Of a stretch of 64,000 nucleotides of DNA, positions 25,116 to 34,105 are shown piece by piece. The notes beneath the pieces were generated by a model. The model had not been told where the DNA came from, searched no databases, and saw nothing but the letters and a program-made list of their open reading frames with translations. The stretch's first letter is position 1. Each line of letters opens with the position of its first letter. The position numbers were made by a program, and so were the translations under genes. This DNA comes from Ruminococcus sp. (GTDB taxonomy: Bacteria > Bacillota > Clostridia > Oscillospirales > Ruminococcaceae): positions 33,944 to 97,943 of the forward strand of contig JAGAMB010000005.1 of NCBI GenBank assembly GCA_017624895.1, in the 5' to 3' direction.

Positions 25116-27863
25116 ATGGCAGATAAGAAATTTCGGGACAGGGCGGCTGAGCTTTGCAGCCGTCTTTCTCTTAATGATAAAATCTCCCTGATATGTACCA
25201 TACAGCAAGCAATTCCCACAATCGGGCTTGATAAATTCAACGTTGGCGCAGAAGTTGCAAGAGGCTTTGTGGGACGCAGCAAAGAGCATTATTCAACAGT
25301 TTTTCCCCAGCCTATCGGACTTGCAGGCACATTTAATACATCACTTATGGCTGAATTGGGCGAAATTGCAGGAAATGAAGCCCGCGCATATTACAACTCC
25401 GATCACACTATAAGCCCTTGTTTGTGGGGACCTACCGTTGATATGGAGCGCAATCCCCTCTGGGGACGCACCGAGGAAGGCTATGGCGAAGATGTATGCC
25501 TTGCAGGGAATATGACAACAGCTTACACGAAAGCAATGGCGGCAGATAACGGGCAATTTGTAAAAACTATCCCCACATTAAAGCATTTCGCCGCTAATAA
25601 CAACGAAAAAGACCGCGACAAATGCAATTCGGATATTCCTCTGCGGCTCAGATTTGAATACTACTATGCTGCTTTTATGTATGCTGTTAAATACGGCGGA
25701 GCCAAAAGCGTTATGACCTCATATAACGAAATAAACGGCATACCTGCTCTGTGCAATCCCGACCTTGAAAAAATTCTGAAAAAGGAGTGGGGATTATGGT
25801 TTGCGGTAACGGATGGCTGCGATTTTTCTCAGACTGTCACGGCTCACCGATACTGTGAAAACCACGCAGAGGTGCTTGCAGAAGCGCTGAAAGCAGGCTG
25901 CGATGTAATCAATGATGCGGTCAGCCTTATCCGCAATGCTGTGGAAAACGCTCTTGACAAGGGGCTTCTGTCTATGGAGGAGCTTGACCGTACAGTTTGC
26001 AATATTCTCTATGCCCGACTAAAGCTTGGAAATCTCTCCGCCGAATGTCCATATAACAATATTACCCTTGATGTTCTGGAGGATAAAAAATCAGCGGAAG
26101 TCAATCTCCGCGCCGCAAGAGAACAAATGGTTCTGCTGAAAAATAACGGAATACTCCCCCTTAAAAAAGATACGGGAAAAATTGCTGTTCTTGGTGCGGT
26201 TTCTGATGAAAATCTCCGCGATTGGTATACAGGCTATTTCCGCAAACCCGTTTCAGTTGTTGAGGGTATCCGCCGAGAATTTTCCGAAAGTGAAGTATTC
26301 TGCGATGATCTGTGGGATATCGTTGCCATAAAAAGTTCCGACGGAAAATTTCTTTCAGTTCACGAGGATGGTATAATTTATGCCGATAGTGAAACCGCAG
26401 ACGAAAGCACTCTTTTCAAGCTCCACAAATGGGGCGAGGGCTGGTATAACCTTTTCTCCGTAAAATACGGAAAATATGCAGCATACAAGGACGGAACGCT
26501 GAAGCTCTCCAATAATTACATATACGACTGGTTTACAGCAGAATCTATGAATTTCCGCAAAATAAACGACAGAAGCTATCTTATCGAGGATTATCTCCTG
26601 CACCGCCGCATTACGTGCGACGAAAAGGGAAAGCTGTCCTTCAAGGGAAATATCCCTGTTATTCCTGAAAATACCTTTACCATAGATATCATATCATCGG
26701 GAATTGACCGCGGAAAGGCGCTTGCTGAAAAATGTGACGCTGTTATTTTCTGTGCGGGAAATGATCCCATTCAATGTACAAAGGAGTGTTATGACCGCAC
26801 TTCCCTTTCAATGGGGCAGCAGGAGGACTATGCTCTTGAAATTCACGCTGTCAACCCTGATACGGTACTTGCCGTCATTTCAAGCTTCCCCTATGCTGTA
26901 ACCCGTTCTGATGAAAAGCTCCCTGCTATCGTTTATTCCACACACGCCGGTGCAAATCTTGGTACTGCTCTTGCGGAAACTATAAGCGGAAAAAATGTTC
27001 CGGCAGGCAGACTTGCTATGACATGGTACCGTTCAGAGCTTGACCTCCCCGACATTATGGAGTATGACATAGAAAAAAGCGGCACTACTTATATGTATTT
27101 CAGGGGTAATCCCCTTTACCCCTTCGGCTATGGTCTTTCCTATGCCGAATTTGAATACAGAAATCTCAAAATATCCGCCAATGAGAACGGTTCTCTGACC
27201 GCCCTTGTAAGTGTGGAAAATATATCCGATATCGACTCTGATGAAGTTGTTCAGCTTTATTTTACTGTGGAAAATTCCGCTGTAAAGCGCCCCATTAAAA
27301 AGCTGTGCGCATTTGAACGAATTTACATAAAGGCTCATTCAAAATCAACCGTCAGACTTGAAATAATCCCCGATATATTGCAGATTTATGATGTCCGCCG
27401 TGAAAAATTCATCACAGAAAGCGGAATGTATAAATTTATGGCCGGCGGCTCATCGGACAAGCTGACAGTTTCAGCAGAGCTTGCCATATCAGGCGAGAGT
27501 CTTGGCAAACGTTCTGACAGCTTTAATGCGTACACCTTTGACAAGGGCTATGATGTGAAAACAGGCTGGTCAAAGAGGCTGAAACGGCATTATATCCGCG
27601 TTGATGGCTGGTCAGGAACGGCTGTATACGGCGGAATTGACTTTACAGGAAAGTCATGCATAAAGATAAAAGTATCATCTGTATTTGACGACAGACCGCT
27701 TATCCTCAATATTGGGAAAAACAAATATGTATGCGATGTAAAAGCAGCAACAGCTTATGATGATTTTAAGGAATATGCCATTCCGATAACAGCAGATAAC
27801 AGTAACGTTTTAACATTAACACTCAGCGGCGGTATGAGCCTGCTGGATATTTCTGTTACCTGA
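25116..27863 (+). CDS. GH3 beta-glycosidase with fascin-like insert and C-terminal carbohydrate-binding domain
   Basis: 915 residues and no signal peptide, so it should act in the cytosol on imported oligosaccharides. The GH3 N-terminal barrel contains the nucleophile Asp233 (FAVTDGCDF). The GH3 C-terminal sandwich is interrupted at about residues 400-528 by a beta-trefoil/fascin-like domain (IKSSDGKFLSVHEDG, ..ETFTI-type repeats). A fibronectin III-like domain (about 680-780) follows, then a domain (about 796-915) resembling CBM6. AAGGAG precedes the ATG. Beta-xylosidase or beta-glucosidase is likely; the choice cannot be made from sequence alone. Confidence 0.9.
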   Translation: MADKKFRDRAAELCSRLSLNDKISLICTIQQAIPTIGLDKFNVGAEVARGFVGRSKEHYSTVFPQPIGLAGTFNTSLMAELGEIAGNEARAYYNSDHTISPCLWGPTVDMERNPLWGRTEEGYGEDVCLAGNMTTAYTKAMAADNGQFVKTIPTLKHFAANNNEKDRDKCNSDIPLRLRFEYYYAAFMYAVKYGGAKSVMTSYNEINGIPALCNPDLEKILKKEWGLWFAVTDGCDFSQTVTAHRYCENHAEVLAEALKAGCDVINDAVSLIRNAVENALDKGLLSMEELDRTVCNILYARLKLGNLSAECPYNNITLDVLEDKKSAEVNLRAAREQMVLLKNNGILPLKKDTGKIAVLGAVSDENLRDWYTGYFRKPVSVVEGIRREFSESEVFCDDLWDIVAIKSSDGKFLSVHEDGIIYADSETADESTLFKLHKWGEGWYNLFSVKYGKYAAYKDGTLKLSNNYIYDWFTAESMNFRKINDRSYLIEDYLLHRRITCDEKGKLSFKGNIPVIPENTFTIDIISSGIDRGKALAEKCDAVIFCAGNDPIQCTKECYDRTSLSMGQQEDYALEIHAVNPDTVLAVISSFPYAVTRSDEKLPAIVYSTHAGANLGTALAETISGKNVPAGRLAMTWYRSELDLPDIMEYDIEKSGTTYMYFRGNPLYPFGYGLSYAEFEYRNLKISANENGSLTALVSVENISDIDSDEVVQLYFTVENSAVKRPIKKLCAFERIYIKAHSKSTVRLEIIPDILQIYDVRREKFITESGMYKFMAGGSSDKLTVSAELAISGESLGKRSDSFNAYTFDKGYDVKTGWSKRLKRHYIRVDGWSGTAVYGGIDFTGKSCIKIKVSSVFDDRPLILNIGKNKYVCDVKAATAYDDFKEYAIPITADNSNVLTLTLSGGMSLLDISVT

Positions 27864-27865
27864 TA

Positions 27866-27963
27866 TTGTTCCCTGCGAATTGGCTATATACCGTAATTAT
27901 GTAAATGGGCGGATATTATCCGCCCACAATTTCGGAACGAAATTCAGGTTATCCGACAATCTC
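27866..27963 (+). repeat. Dispersed repeat family A, copy 1
   Basis: Between the GH3 stop and its terminator. It contains CGAATTGGCTATATACCGT, the palindrome GGGCGGATATTATCCGCCC and the hairpin AATTTCGGAACGAAATT. The same series occurs at 49432-49526 (plus) and, without the first part, at 47255-47320 (minus). Confidence 0.85.
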
Positions 27964-27964
27964 A

Positions 27965-27998
27965 CGCAGGGAGAAAACTCCCTGCGATTTTTCTTTTG
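27965..27998 (+). terminator. Terminator after the GH3 gene
   Basis: Perfect 9-bp stem CGCAGGGAG / CTCCCTGCG with an AAAA loop followed by ATTTTTCTTTT. It lies between the convergent GH3 and DUF11 genes. Confidence 0.88.
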
Positions 27999-28003
27999 TG
28001 CAA

Positions 28004-28873
28004 TCAGATGTTTCCAATAGTACCGGTAATAACAAGTGTGCTGACACCAGGCTCTGCTGTCCATACACCTGTGGTTTCGTCCTGACTGAATGTGGCAGCA
28101 GGAACGGCAATACTTCCGTTTACTGATGTAAATACACCTGTTGAGGTATCATAAGTGTAATCATCACCAAGTACCCACGCTTCACCGTTAAAAGTTACAG
28201 AAGAAATATTCAGCACAGGTTCAAATGAATCGCTGAATATAACATTATCTGTTAAAGTGGTAGCTGTACTGCCATAGTTTCTGATTGTAAATGTGTAGGT
28301 GATAGTACCGTTTTCTGTTACAACAACAGGATCAAGCGCCTTGCTGATCGTAAGTTCAGGCGCTGTGCTGTGAGCAACAGTTTCATCAGCTGTAACAGAA
28401 TTGATAAGACGATTGCCGGAAACTGCTACAGTATTTGTTATAAAGGCATTTTCACCGATCGGGGCATACATATTAGGACGGGCAGTATAAACAATAATAG
28501 CATTTCCGCCTGCCGGAACGCTGATACCCGTAACAGAAAGCGGTGAAGTATCTGTTACTGTGGGAGCTGCCTGCTGTACACCGTTGATATAATAGTTGAC
28601 AGTTCCATTAACATAAGTGAGGGGAACGATTTCCGCTTCAGAAGCAGAAAAAACATATGCACCAAGATTGTCAGTCATCGTAAGACCTGTAAACGCTGTA
28701 TCGCCGCTGTTGGTAATACTGACAACATAGGTGATATCACCTGTACGCGTATAAATGGGTGTTAGAGCATTTTTGGTTACGGACAAAGTTCCGATTATCC
28801 TGCCCGTAATTATATTTGAATCTGCAACGCTGCCGTTGTAGGAAATTGTAGCCTGATTAAAAAAAGTAGCCAT
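28004..28873 (-). CDS. DUF11-repeat protein without signal peptide
   Basis: 289 residues made of two Ig-like DUF11 repeats (about 25-135 and 170-285), recognised by LSVTKNALTPIYTRTGDITY and LTISKALDPVVVTENGTITY, each followed by a F(T/S)-I-x-N-x-G core and a T(D/N)-N element. The protein begins MATFFNQATISYNG and has neither signal peptide nor anchor. DUF11 domains are usually parts of large surface proteins, so a free-standing, leaderless one is unusual. AGGAGG lies 8 nt upstream. It is convergent with GH3 and divergent from yfhO. Function unknown. Confidence 0.8.
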   Translation of the reverse strand: MATFFNQATISYNGSVADSNIITGRIIGTLSVTKNALTPIYTRTGDITYVVSITNSGDTAFTGLTMTDNLGAYVFSASEAEIVPLTYVNGTVNYYINGVQQAAPTVTDTSPLSVTGISVPAGGNAIIVYTARPNMYAPIGENAFITNTVAVSGNRLINSVTADETVAHSTAPELTISKALDPVVVTENGTITYTFTIRNYGSTATTLTDNVIFSDSFEPVLNISSVTFNGEAWVLGDDYTYDTSTGVFTSVNGSIAVPAATFSQDETTGVWTAEPGVSTLVITGTIGNI

Positions 28874-28962
28874 AATTTATTCCTCCTGTTTTATTGCAGC
28901 TTTTTTGCTGCATTATATAGTATGACATTTTGATCGGATTTGTGAAAATTTGGTAAAAACCC

Positions 28963-28991
28963 TTTTAAAACATTACAATTTGTGATATAAT
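28963..28991 (+). promoter_or_regulatory. Probable promoter of yfhO-like gene
   Basis: Perfect extended -10 TGATATAAT (TATAAT 28986-28991) with only a weak -35 (TTTTAA) at 17 bp. The start codon is 33 nt downstream. Confidence 0.5.
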
Positions 28992-29023
28992 AAATAATTG
29001 AAGTAAATTTCAAGGAGAATAAA

Positions 29024-31573
29024 ATGGATAAAAATATGCTAAGAACTACCCAATATACAAAAGAAAGATACCTTATGGCATTTCTTATGGGATTTTTTAT
29101 TATAATAGCGGCTATGCTGCCAATCATGGTGTGCGAAAACGGTTATTTCATCTACTACGGCGACTACAACGCACAGCAGATACCCTTTTATAATCTCGCC
29201 AATAACGCTGTACGAAACGGACAATTAGGCTGGAACTGGTTCACAGATTTAGGATCAGATCTGATGACGTCGTACTCCTTTTATCTTATAGGAAGCCCCT
29301 TTTTCTGGCTTTCAACAATTCTTCCCCGTTCGCTCGTGACCTACGCTATGCCTGTGCTTCTTGCTCTGAAACACGGATTTGCCTCCCTTACCGCATATAT
29401 CTTCATACGGCGATTTGTACGTTCAAAGGAAGCTGCCCTTACAGGCGCGCTGCTTTACTCTTTTTCAGGCTTTCAGATCTTCAACATCTTTTTCAACCAC
29501 TTTCAGGACGTAACCGCGTTTTTCCCGCTTATGCTTATTGCTATGGAAGAAAATATATGCAATCGCCGCCGCGGCTGGTTTGCCTTGGTCGTAGCTTTTA
29601 TGGCAGCGCTCAACTACTATTTTTTCACAGGGCAGGTCGTATTCCTCATACTCTATTTCTTTGTGCGTATGCCATGCAGGGACTTCCCCGTAACATTCAG
29701 AAAATTCCTCGGACTTTTTGCAGAAGCCGTACTTGGCACAGCTATGGCAGTAATTATACTTCTCCCCTCCGCCCTTTCCATTATGGAGAATTACCGCGTA
29801 AGTCAGCGGCTTTACGGTGAGAGAAACATCATCTACAATGAGGGTTCAAGAGTTATCCGCATTATACAGAGCTTTTTCCTTATTCCCGATGCTCCCGCAA
29901 GACCTAATCTTTTCAAGGGCGATAATGCAAAATGGTCGTCGGTCGGCGGATATCTCCCCCTTTTCTCAATGCTCGGCGTTATCACCTTTATGCGTACACG
30001 AAAAAAGCATTGGGCAGTCCGCCTGTCGTGGATATGCATACTCTGCGCATTTATCCCGATACTCAACAGTATGTTCTATACCTTCAACGCGTCATACTAC
30101 GCCCGTTGGTTCTATATGCCCATACTCATTTTCGCTATGATGACCGCGCAGACGCTTGACGAGGAGGACGCTGATTTCAAGCCTGCAATTTTCATAACAG
30201 CAGGTGTGATGATATTCTTCGGGCTTGTTTCCTTTATTCCTGAACAAAAGGACGGCAAGCTCAGCTGGTTTACCCTCCCCTACGATTTCGGGTATTTCTG
30301 GCTTACTTTTGGTATTGCAGCTGTTATGCTCCTCATTGCTGTATACATCATCTCCCAGAAAAACAAAGGATATCATTACAGCGGAATTATGGTCTATGCC
30401 ACAGCATTTGCAAGCCTTGTCTGCGTAATGACTACTGTGCTGTACGGTGCGGCAAGTCCTGCCGCCGCCAAAGAATATGTCAGCAAGGCGATCAACAGCG
30501 GCGATAACATATATGAGGAGGTTTCGGAGGATAACTTCTTCCGTGTGGATATCTCTGAAAATTGCGACAACTACCCTATGATATGGGGGCTCCCCAATAT
30601 GCGGTCATTTCAGAGTGTTGTCAGCACCTCGATTATGGATTTTTACGATTCTATCGGCATTCAGCGTGATGTAGCCTCCCGTGCAGACATTACCCACTAT
30701 ACCCTCCGCGGACTTTTCTCTGTGAAATATTTCTACCGTGAAAAGAACGGCGAATTAAGCTACGGCGATATAGAATCAGGAAAAAGCCTTGACGAATCCG
30801 CTGAAATTTCAAACGACGACGGAATAAAATCAACAATGGTCGATATAAGAGAGTATCTCCCCGAATTTGAATATGTGGGCGAAAACGAGAATTTTGAGAT
30901 ATACGAAAACACGCTGTATATACCAATGGGCTTCGGCTATGATACCTATGTAAGCGAAAAATCTGCTGAACATAAAAACAAAGCAAGCCGTGAAAAGCTT
31001 TTGCTGAATGCACTTATCCTCAGCGATGAACAAATCGAAAAATACGGCGATATACTGGAAGAAGCTTCCCCGTCGGTATATAATCTCACCAAAACCGATT
31101 ATATTGCCGCCTGCCGTGAAAAACAGCAGAATTGCGCAGATTCCTTTGTATGGGATTCCAACGGCTTTGAAGCGGAAATCAGCCTTGATAAGCCTGAGCT
31201 GGTATTTTTCAGCGTACCCTACAGCAAAGGCTGGACAGCTGAGATAAACGGCAAGCCTGCGGATATAGAGCGAGTATCATATGGGTTTATGGCGGTTAAA
31301 GCTGATGAGGGCGAAAATGTCATAACCTTCCGCTACCGCACCCCATATTTGTTTGAGGGAACTATAATTTCTGTCAGCGCCGCTGTCCTGCTCATTGCCT
31401 TTATGCTGATTTGCAGAAAAGGCGATAAAAAACAGAAATTCAGCAGAATTTCCCATAGCTATGATTACAATTCCTGCCAGAAAATAACGGCTGAGGAAAT
31501 GTACACAAGAAATTGTGTAAACAATACATTTACAAAGGAGAATAGAATATGCATCTTGAAGAAAAAACAATAA
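29024..31573 (+). CDS. YfhO-family integral membrane protein
   Basis: 849 residues. The N-terminal 480 residues form about 12 membrane helices with YfhO features near the start (YYGDYNAQQIPFYNLA) and in loop regions (LYSFSGFQIFNIFFNHF); then comes an extracytoplasmic domain (about 490-760) and a last helix (GTIISVSAAVLLIAFML). YfhO proteins resemble glycosyltransferase C folds and in Bacillus and Listeria take part in lipoteichoic acid glycosylation. AAGGAG precedes the ATG. The 3' end overlaps the Nudix gene by 25 nt, so they are probably coupled. Confidence 0.87.
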   Translation: MDKNMLRTTQYTKERYLMAFLMGFFIIIAAMLPIMVCENGYFIYYGDYNAQQIPFYNLANNAVRNGQLGWNWFTDLGSDLMTSYSFYLIGSPFFWLSTILPRSLVTYAMPVLLALKHGFASLTAYIFIRRFVRSKEAALTGALLYSFSGFQIFNIFFNHFQDVTAFFPLMLIAMEENICNRRRGWFALVVAFMAALNYYFFTGQVVFLILYFFVRMPCRDFPVTFRKFLGLFAEAVLGTAMAVIILLPSALSIMENYRVSQRLYGERNIIYNEGSRVIRIIQSFFLIPDAPARPNLFKGDNAKWSSVGGYLPLFSMLGVITFMRTRKKHWAVRLSWICILCAFIPILNSMFYTFNASYYARWFYMPILIFAMMTAQTLDEEDADFKPAIFITAGVMIFFGLVSFIPEQKDGKLSWFTLPYDFGYFWLTFGIAAVMLLIAVYIISQKNKGYHYSGIMVYATAFASLVCVMTTVLYGAASPAAAKEYVSKAINSGDNIYEEVSEDNFFRVDISENCDNYPMIWGLPNMRSFQSVVSTSIMDFYDSIGIQRDVASRADITHYTLRGLFSVKYFYREKNGELSYGDIESGKSLDESAEISNDDGIKSTMVDIREYLPEFEYVGENENFEIYENTLYIPMGFGYDTYVSEKSAEHKNKASREKLLLNALILSDEQIEKYGDILEEASPSVYNLTKTDYIAACREKQQNCADSFVWDSNGFEAEISLDKPELVFFSVPYSKGWTAEINGKPADIERVSYGFMAVKADEGENVITFRYRTPYLFEGTIISVSAAVLLIAFMLICRKGDKKQKFSRISHSYDYNSCQKITAEEMYTRNCVNNTFTKENRICILKKKQ

Positions 31574-32091
31574 AAAGCGAAACTGTATATGAGGGACTGA
31601 TTTTCAACATCACCCATGATACTGTGCTTCTTGAAAATGACAACACGGCTTTCCGTGATGTTCTGTGGCACAATGGCGGTGTCTGCGTTATTCCTGTAAC
31701 AGAAAATAACGAAATTTATCTTGTGAAGCAGTTCCGCTATCCCTTTAAAACAGCTCTGAGAGAAGTACCGGCAGGCAAGATTGAAAAGGGTGAGGTCCCT
31801 GAAATATGCGGAAAACGCGAGCTTCTGGAGGAAACAGGCTTCACCTGTAAGGAATTAATATGCCTTGGCGAAATGCTTCCCACTCCTGCATATAACTCGG
31901 AGATCACCTATATGTACCTTGCAAGAGGACTGGATTTTTCCACTCAGATGCTTGACGATGATGAATTTCTCGATGTTGAGAAACTTCCCCTTTCCGAAGC
32001 CGTTGAGCTTGTTATGAACGGCACTATCCGCGACGGAAAAACGCAGATCGCTATTCTCAAAGCGGCATATTTGTTACTGCGTAATGAGTAA
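31549..32091 (+). CDS. Nudix hydrolase, ADP-ribose pyrophosphatase type
   Basis: 180 residues. The Nudix box is complete: GKIEKGEVPEICGKRELLEE with TGF after it (G-x5-E-x7-RE-U-x-EE-x-GU), giving Mg-dependent cleavage of a nucleoside diphosphate sugar. LVKQFRYPFKTALREVPAGK is the segment typical of ADP-ribose pyrophosphatases (NudF group). An AAGGAG site lies inside the end of yfhO, whose stop is 22 nt after this start. Exact substrate unproven. Confidence 0.9.
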   Translation: MHLEEKTIKSETVYEGLIFNITHDTVLLENDNTAFRDVLWHNGGVCVIPVTENNEIYLVKQFRYPFKTALREVPAGKIEKGEVPEICGKRELLEETGFTCKELICLGEMLPTPAYNSEITYMYLARGLDFSTQMLDDDEFLDVEKLPLSEAVELVMNGTIRDGKTQIAILKAAYLLLRNE

Positions 32092-32130
32092 TTACCGTCA
32101 TTTTCCGAAATTGATAAAATGGAGAAATAT

Positions 32131-32463
32131 ATGGCTATTACTGTAAATATCTATTATAAGGGCAAAGACGGGAATGCCCGAAAATTCGCCGAGGAAATGA
32201 TTAAACGGGGCATTGTTGATAAGATCCGCGCAGAAAAAGGAAATATAAGATACGATTACTTTTTCCCAATTGATGATCCCGACACTCTCCTGCTTATCGA
32301 CAGCTGGGAAAATCAGCAGGCTCTTGAAATTCATCACGGCACGCCTATGATGCAGGAGATTATTGCCCTCCGTGAAAAATATGACCTGCATATGACTGTG
32401 GAAAGATGTGTTTCCAATGATTTCGCGGAAAACTGTTCTGATAAAGCCTTTATCAGAGAATAA
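32131..32463 (+). CDS. Antibiotic biosynthesis monooxygenase (ABM/YgiN-like) family protein
   Basis: A 110-residue dimeric ferredoxin-like-fold protein beginning MAITVNIYYKGKDG. The ABM pattern is seen in RYDYFFPIDDPDTLLLIDSW and the central H-x3-P of IHHGTPMMQEI. GGAG lies 6 nt before the ATG at 32131; an ATG at 32119 has no ribosome site. Members act on quinone-like or small aromatic compounds or detoxify aldehydes, and the substrate here is unknown. It lies between Nudix and an AraC regulator. Confidence 0.75.
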   Translation: MAITVNIYYKGKDGNARKFAEEMIKRGIVDKIRAEKGNIRYDYFFPIDDPDTLLLIDSWENQQALEIHHGTPMMQEIIALREKYDLHMTVERCVSNDFAENCSDKAFIRE

Positions 32464-32565
32464 AGGGCATTTCGGAAAATCCCGTAAGACAAAGCACAAA
32501 AAGTCGGGAATTTTTGCCATTTATGTGTTAAAATATAATTACCACAGAGGAAAGGAAGTACATAT

Positions 32566-33405
32566 ATGAGCAGCTGGACTGAGGGTTTGCAAAATGCCTT
32601 ACAATACATCGAGGATAATCTCACGGAAGAACTGAATATAGAGGATATTGCCGCTAAGGCTTATATCTCGCCCTTCTATTTTCAGAAGATTTTCAGCGTT
32701 CTGTGCGGCTTTACTGTGGGCGAATATATCCGCAGCAGAAGGCTTACTCTTGCCGCTGAGGAACTCTCAACCCTCGATATCAAGGTCGTTGACGCGGCTG
32801 TGAAATACGGCTATGACTCACCTGACAGCTTTACCCGCGCATTTACGAAATTCCACAGTATATCCCCCTCTGCGGCTAAGAAAAAAGGCGCAAACATCAA
32901 AAGCTTTGCACCATTGAAAATTAAACTAACACTGGAGGGCGGTACTATGATTGAGTACAAAATTGTTGAAAAGGCAGCTTTCACTATTATGGGTAAATGC
33001 AGAAGATTTAATGCGGATACTTCCTATACGGAAATCCCTAAATTCTGGGCAGAGCATTACTCCAACGGCGGCAGCGAAATAATCAAGGGTATGTTCGGTG
33101 CCTGCGTTGACGGAAATGACAAAGATTTCAATAACGGAAAAGAGTTTAATTACTTCATTTCCGATTTGTATTTCCCCTGGAATGATATCCCCGAAGGCTG
33201 TGCAACTCACACTTTTTCCGCTGGTTTATGGGCTGTCTTCCCTTACCGCGGCGAATGTCCAAAGGCTTTGCAGGAGGTCAATACTAAAATCTGGACTGAA
33301 TGGCTCCCTAACTGCAAGGAATATGAACTTGACGGCAACTATAACCTTGAATTTTATGTTGAGAAAGAGTATGGCGAAATCTGGGTGCCTGTAAAGAAAA
33401 AATAA
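32566..33405 (+). CDS. AraC-family regulator with GyrI-like effector domain
   Basis: 279 residues. The N-terminal 110 residues are an AraC DNA-binding unit of two helix-turn-helix motifs (LNIEDIAAKAYISPFYFQKIF and IKVVDAAVKYGYDSPDSFTRAF, both by position). Residues 125-279 form a GyrI-like/SOUL domain (MIEYKIVEKAAFTIMGKCRR) that binds small hydrophobic ligands in related multidrug regulators such as Rob and BmrR. AAAGGAAG precedes the ATG. No adjacent efflux pump was found, so the targets lie elsewhere. Confidence 0.88.
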   Translation: MSSWTEGLQNALQYIEDNLTEELNIEDIAAKAYISPFYFQKIFSVLCGFTVGEYIRSRRLTLAAEELSTLDIKVVDAAVKYGYDSPDSFTRAFTKFHSISPSAAKKKGANIKSFAPLKIKLTLEGGTMIEYKIVEKAAFTIMGKCRRFNADTSYTEIPKFWAEHYSNGGSEIIKGMFGACVDGNDKDFNNGKEFNYFISDLYFPWNDIPEGCATHTFSAGLWAVFPYRGECPKALQEVNTKIWTEWLPNCKEYELDGNYNLEFYVEKEYGEIWVPVKKK

Positions 33406-33414
33406 TCAAACAAA

Positions 33415-33446
33415 AAACCTGTCCGAGAAAATCGGGCAGGTTTTGT
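33415..33446. terminator. Bidirectional terminator between the AraC regulator and spoVG
   Basis: A stem pairing CCTGTCCGA with TCGGGCAGG (one G-T pair) flanked by A and T runs on both sides, so it can serve both convergent genes. Confidence 0.75.
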
Positions 33447-33462
33447 TTGTCATATAATGATA

Positions 33463-33816
33463 TTATTCAGCTGTTTCCTCAACAGTTTCAACTGTTGCGG
33501 CATATGTAGCCTCTACAGCAGCTTCAAATGCATTTGCAGCTTCCTCCTCTGCTGCCATAAGCGCAGCCTGACGCTCGTATGCTTCAAGTATGTTCTCCTC
33601 AATAGAACGTCTTGCATCGGGAGAAATCGGGTGAACGATATCACGGAAAATTCCGTTTTCGTCCTTGCGGCTGGGCATTGCAACGAATAATCTCTCATCG
33701 CCCTGAACAACCTTGATGTCATGTACTGCAAGCATATCATCAATTGTGATAGATACTACAGCACGAAGTCTGCCGCTTGACATCAGCTTTCTGATTTTTA
33801 CGTCTGTGATCTGCAT
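33463..33816 (-). CDS. spoVG: Septation and sporulation regulator SpoVG
   Basis: 117-residue RNA- or DNA-binding regulator. It starts MQITDVKIRKLMSSGRLRAV and carries the conserved DIVHPISPDARRSIEE segment. The C-terminal 40 residues are Ala/Glu-rich (VEATYAATVETVEETAE) and probably disordered. The ATG at 33816 has GGAGG 9 nt upstream; reading from 33843 has no support. SpoVG is widespread in Firmicutes and not limited to spore formers. Confidence 0.95.
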   Translation of the reverse strand: MQITDVKIRKLMSSGRLRAVVSITIDDMLAVHDIKVVQGDERLFVAMPSRKDENGIFRDIVHPISPDARRSIEENILEAYERQAALMAAEEEAANAFEAAVEATYAATVETVEETAE

Positions 33817-33905
33817 TGTTAAAAACCTCCTTATGACTGACATATATTATATACTCCAAAAAATAAGCCGATCCTAATAATCGACCACATATATGTCTTA
33901 TTAAT

Positions 33906-33934
33906 ATTATAACCGATATTTATTAAAAAAGCAA
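33906..33934 (-). promoter_or_regulatory. Promoter of spoVG
   Basis: On the minus strand TTGCTT (33929-33934), 17 bp, TATAAT (33906-33911), about 90 nt before the spoVG start. In Bacillus spoVG is sigma-H-dependent, but this looks like a sigma-A site. Confidence 0.6.
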
Positions 33935-34059
33935 TACATTTTTACAAAAATTCTGTTATTTTTCTGATATTATCCCCATATACAAACAAAAGATAAAATT
34001 ATTTACAAGAAATACACGAAAACATTTTAAATTTCCGTCATATTTTTCCTTTTTGACTA

Positions 34060-34088
34060 TTGAAATAATCAGAAAAATATAGTATAAT
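34060..34088 (+). promoter_or_regulatory. Promoter upstream of repeat B1 and murC
   Basis: TTGAAA (34060-34065), 17 bp, TATAAT (34083-34088). The transcript would run through the family B element for about 230 nt before reaching murC. Confidence 0.65.
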
Positions 34089-34105
34089 AATAGAATAGGT
34101 TTATT

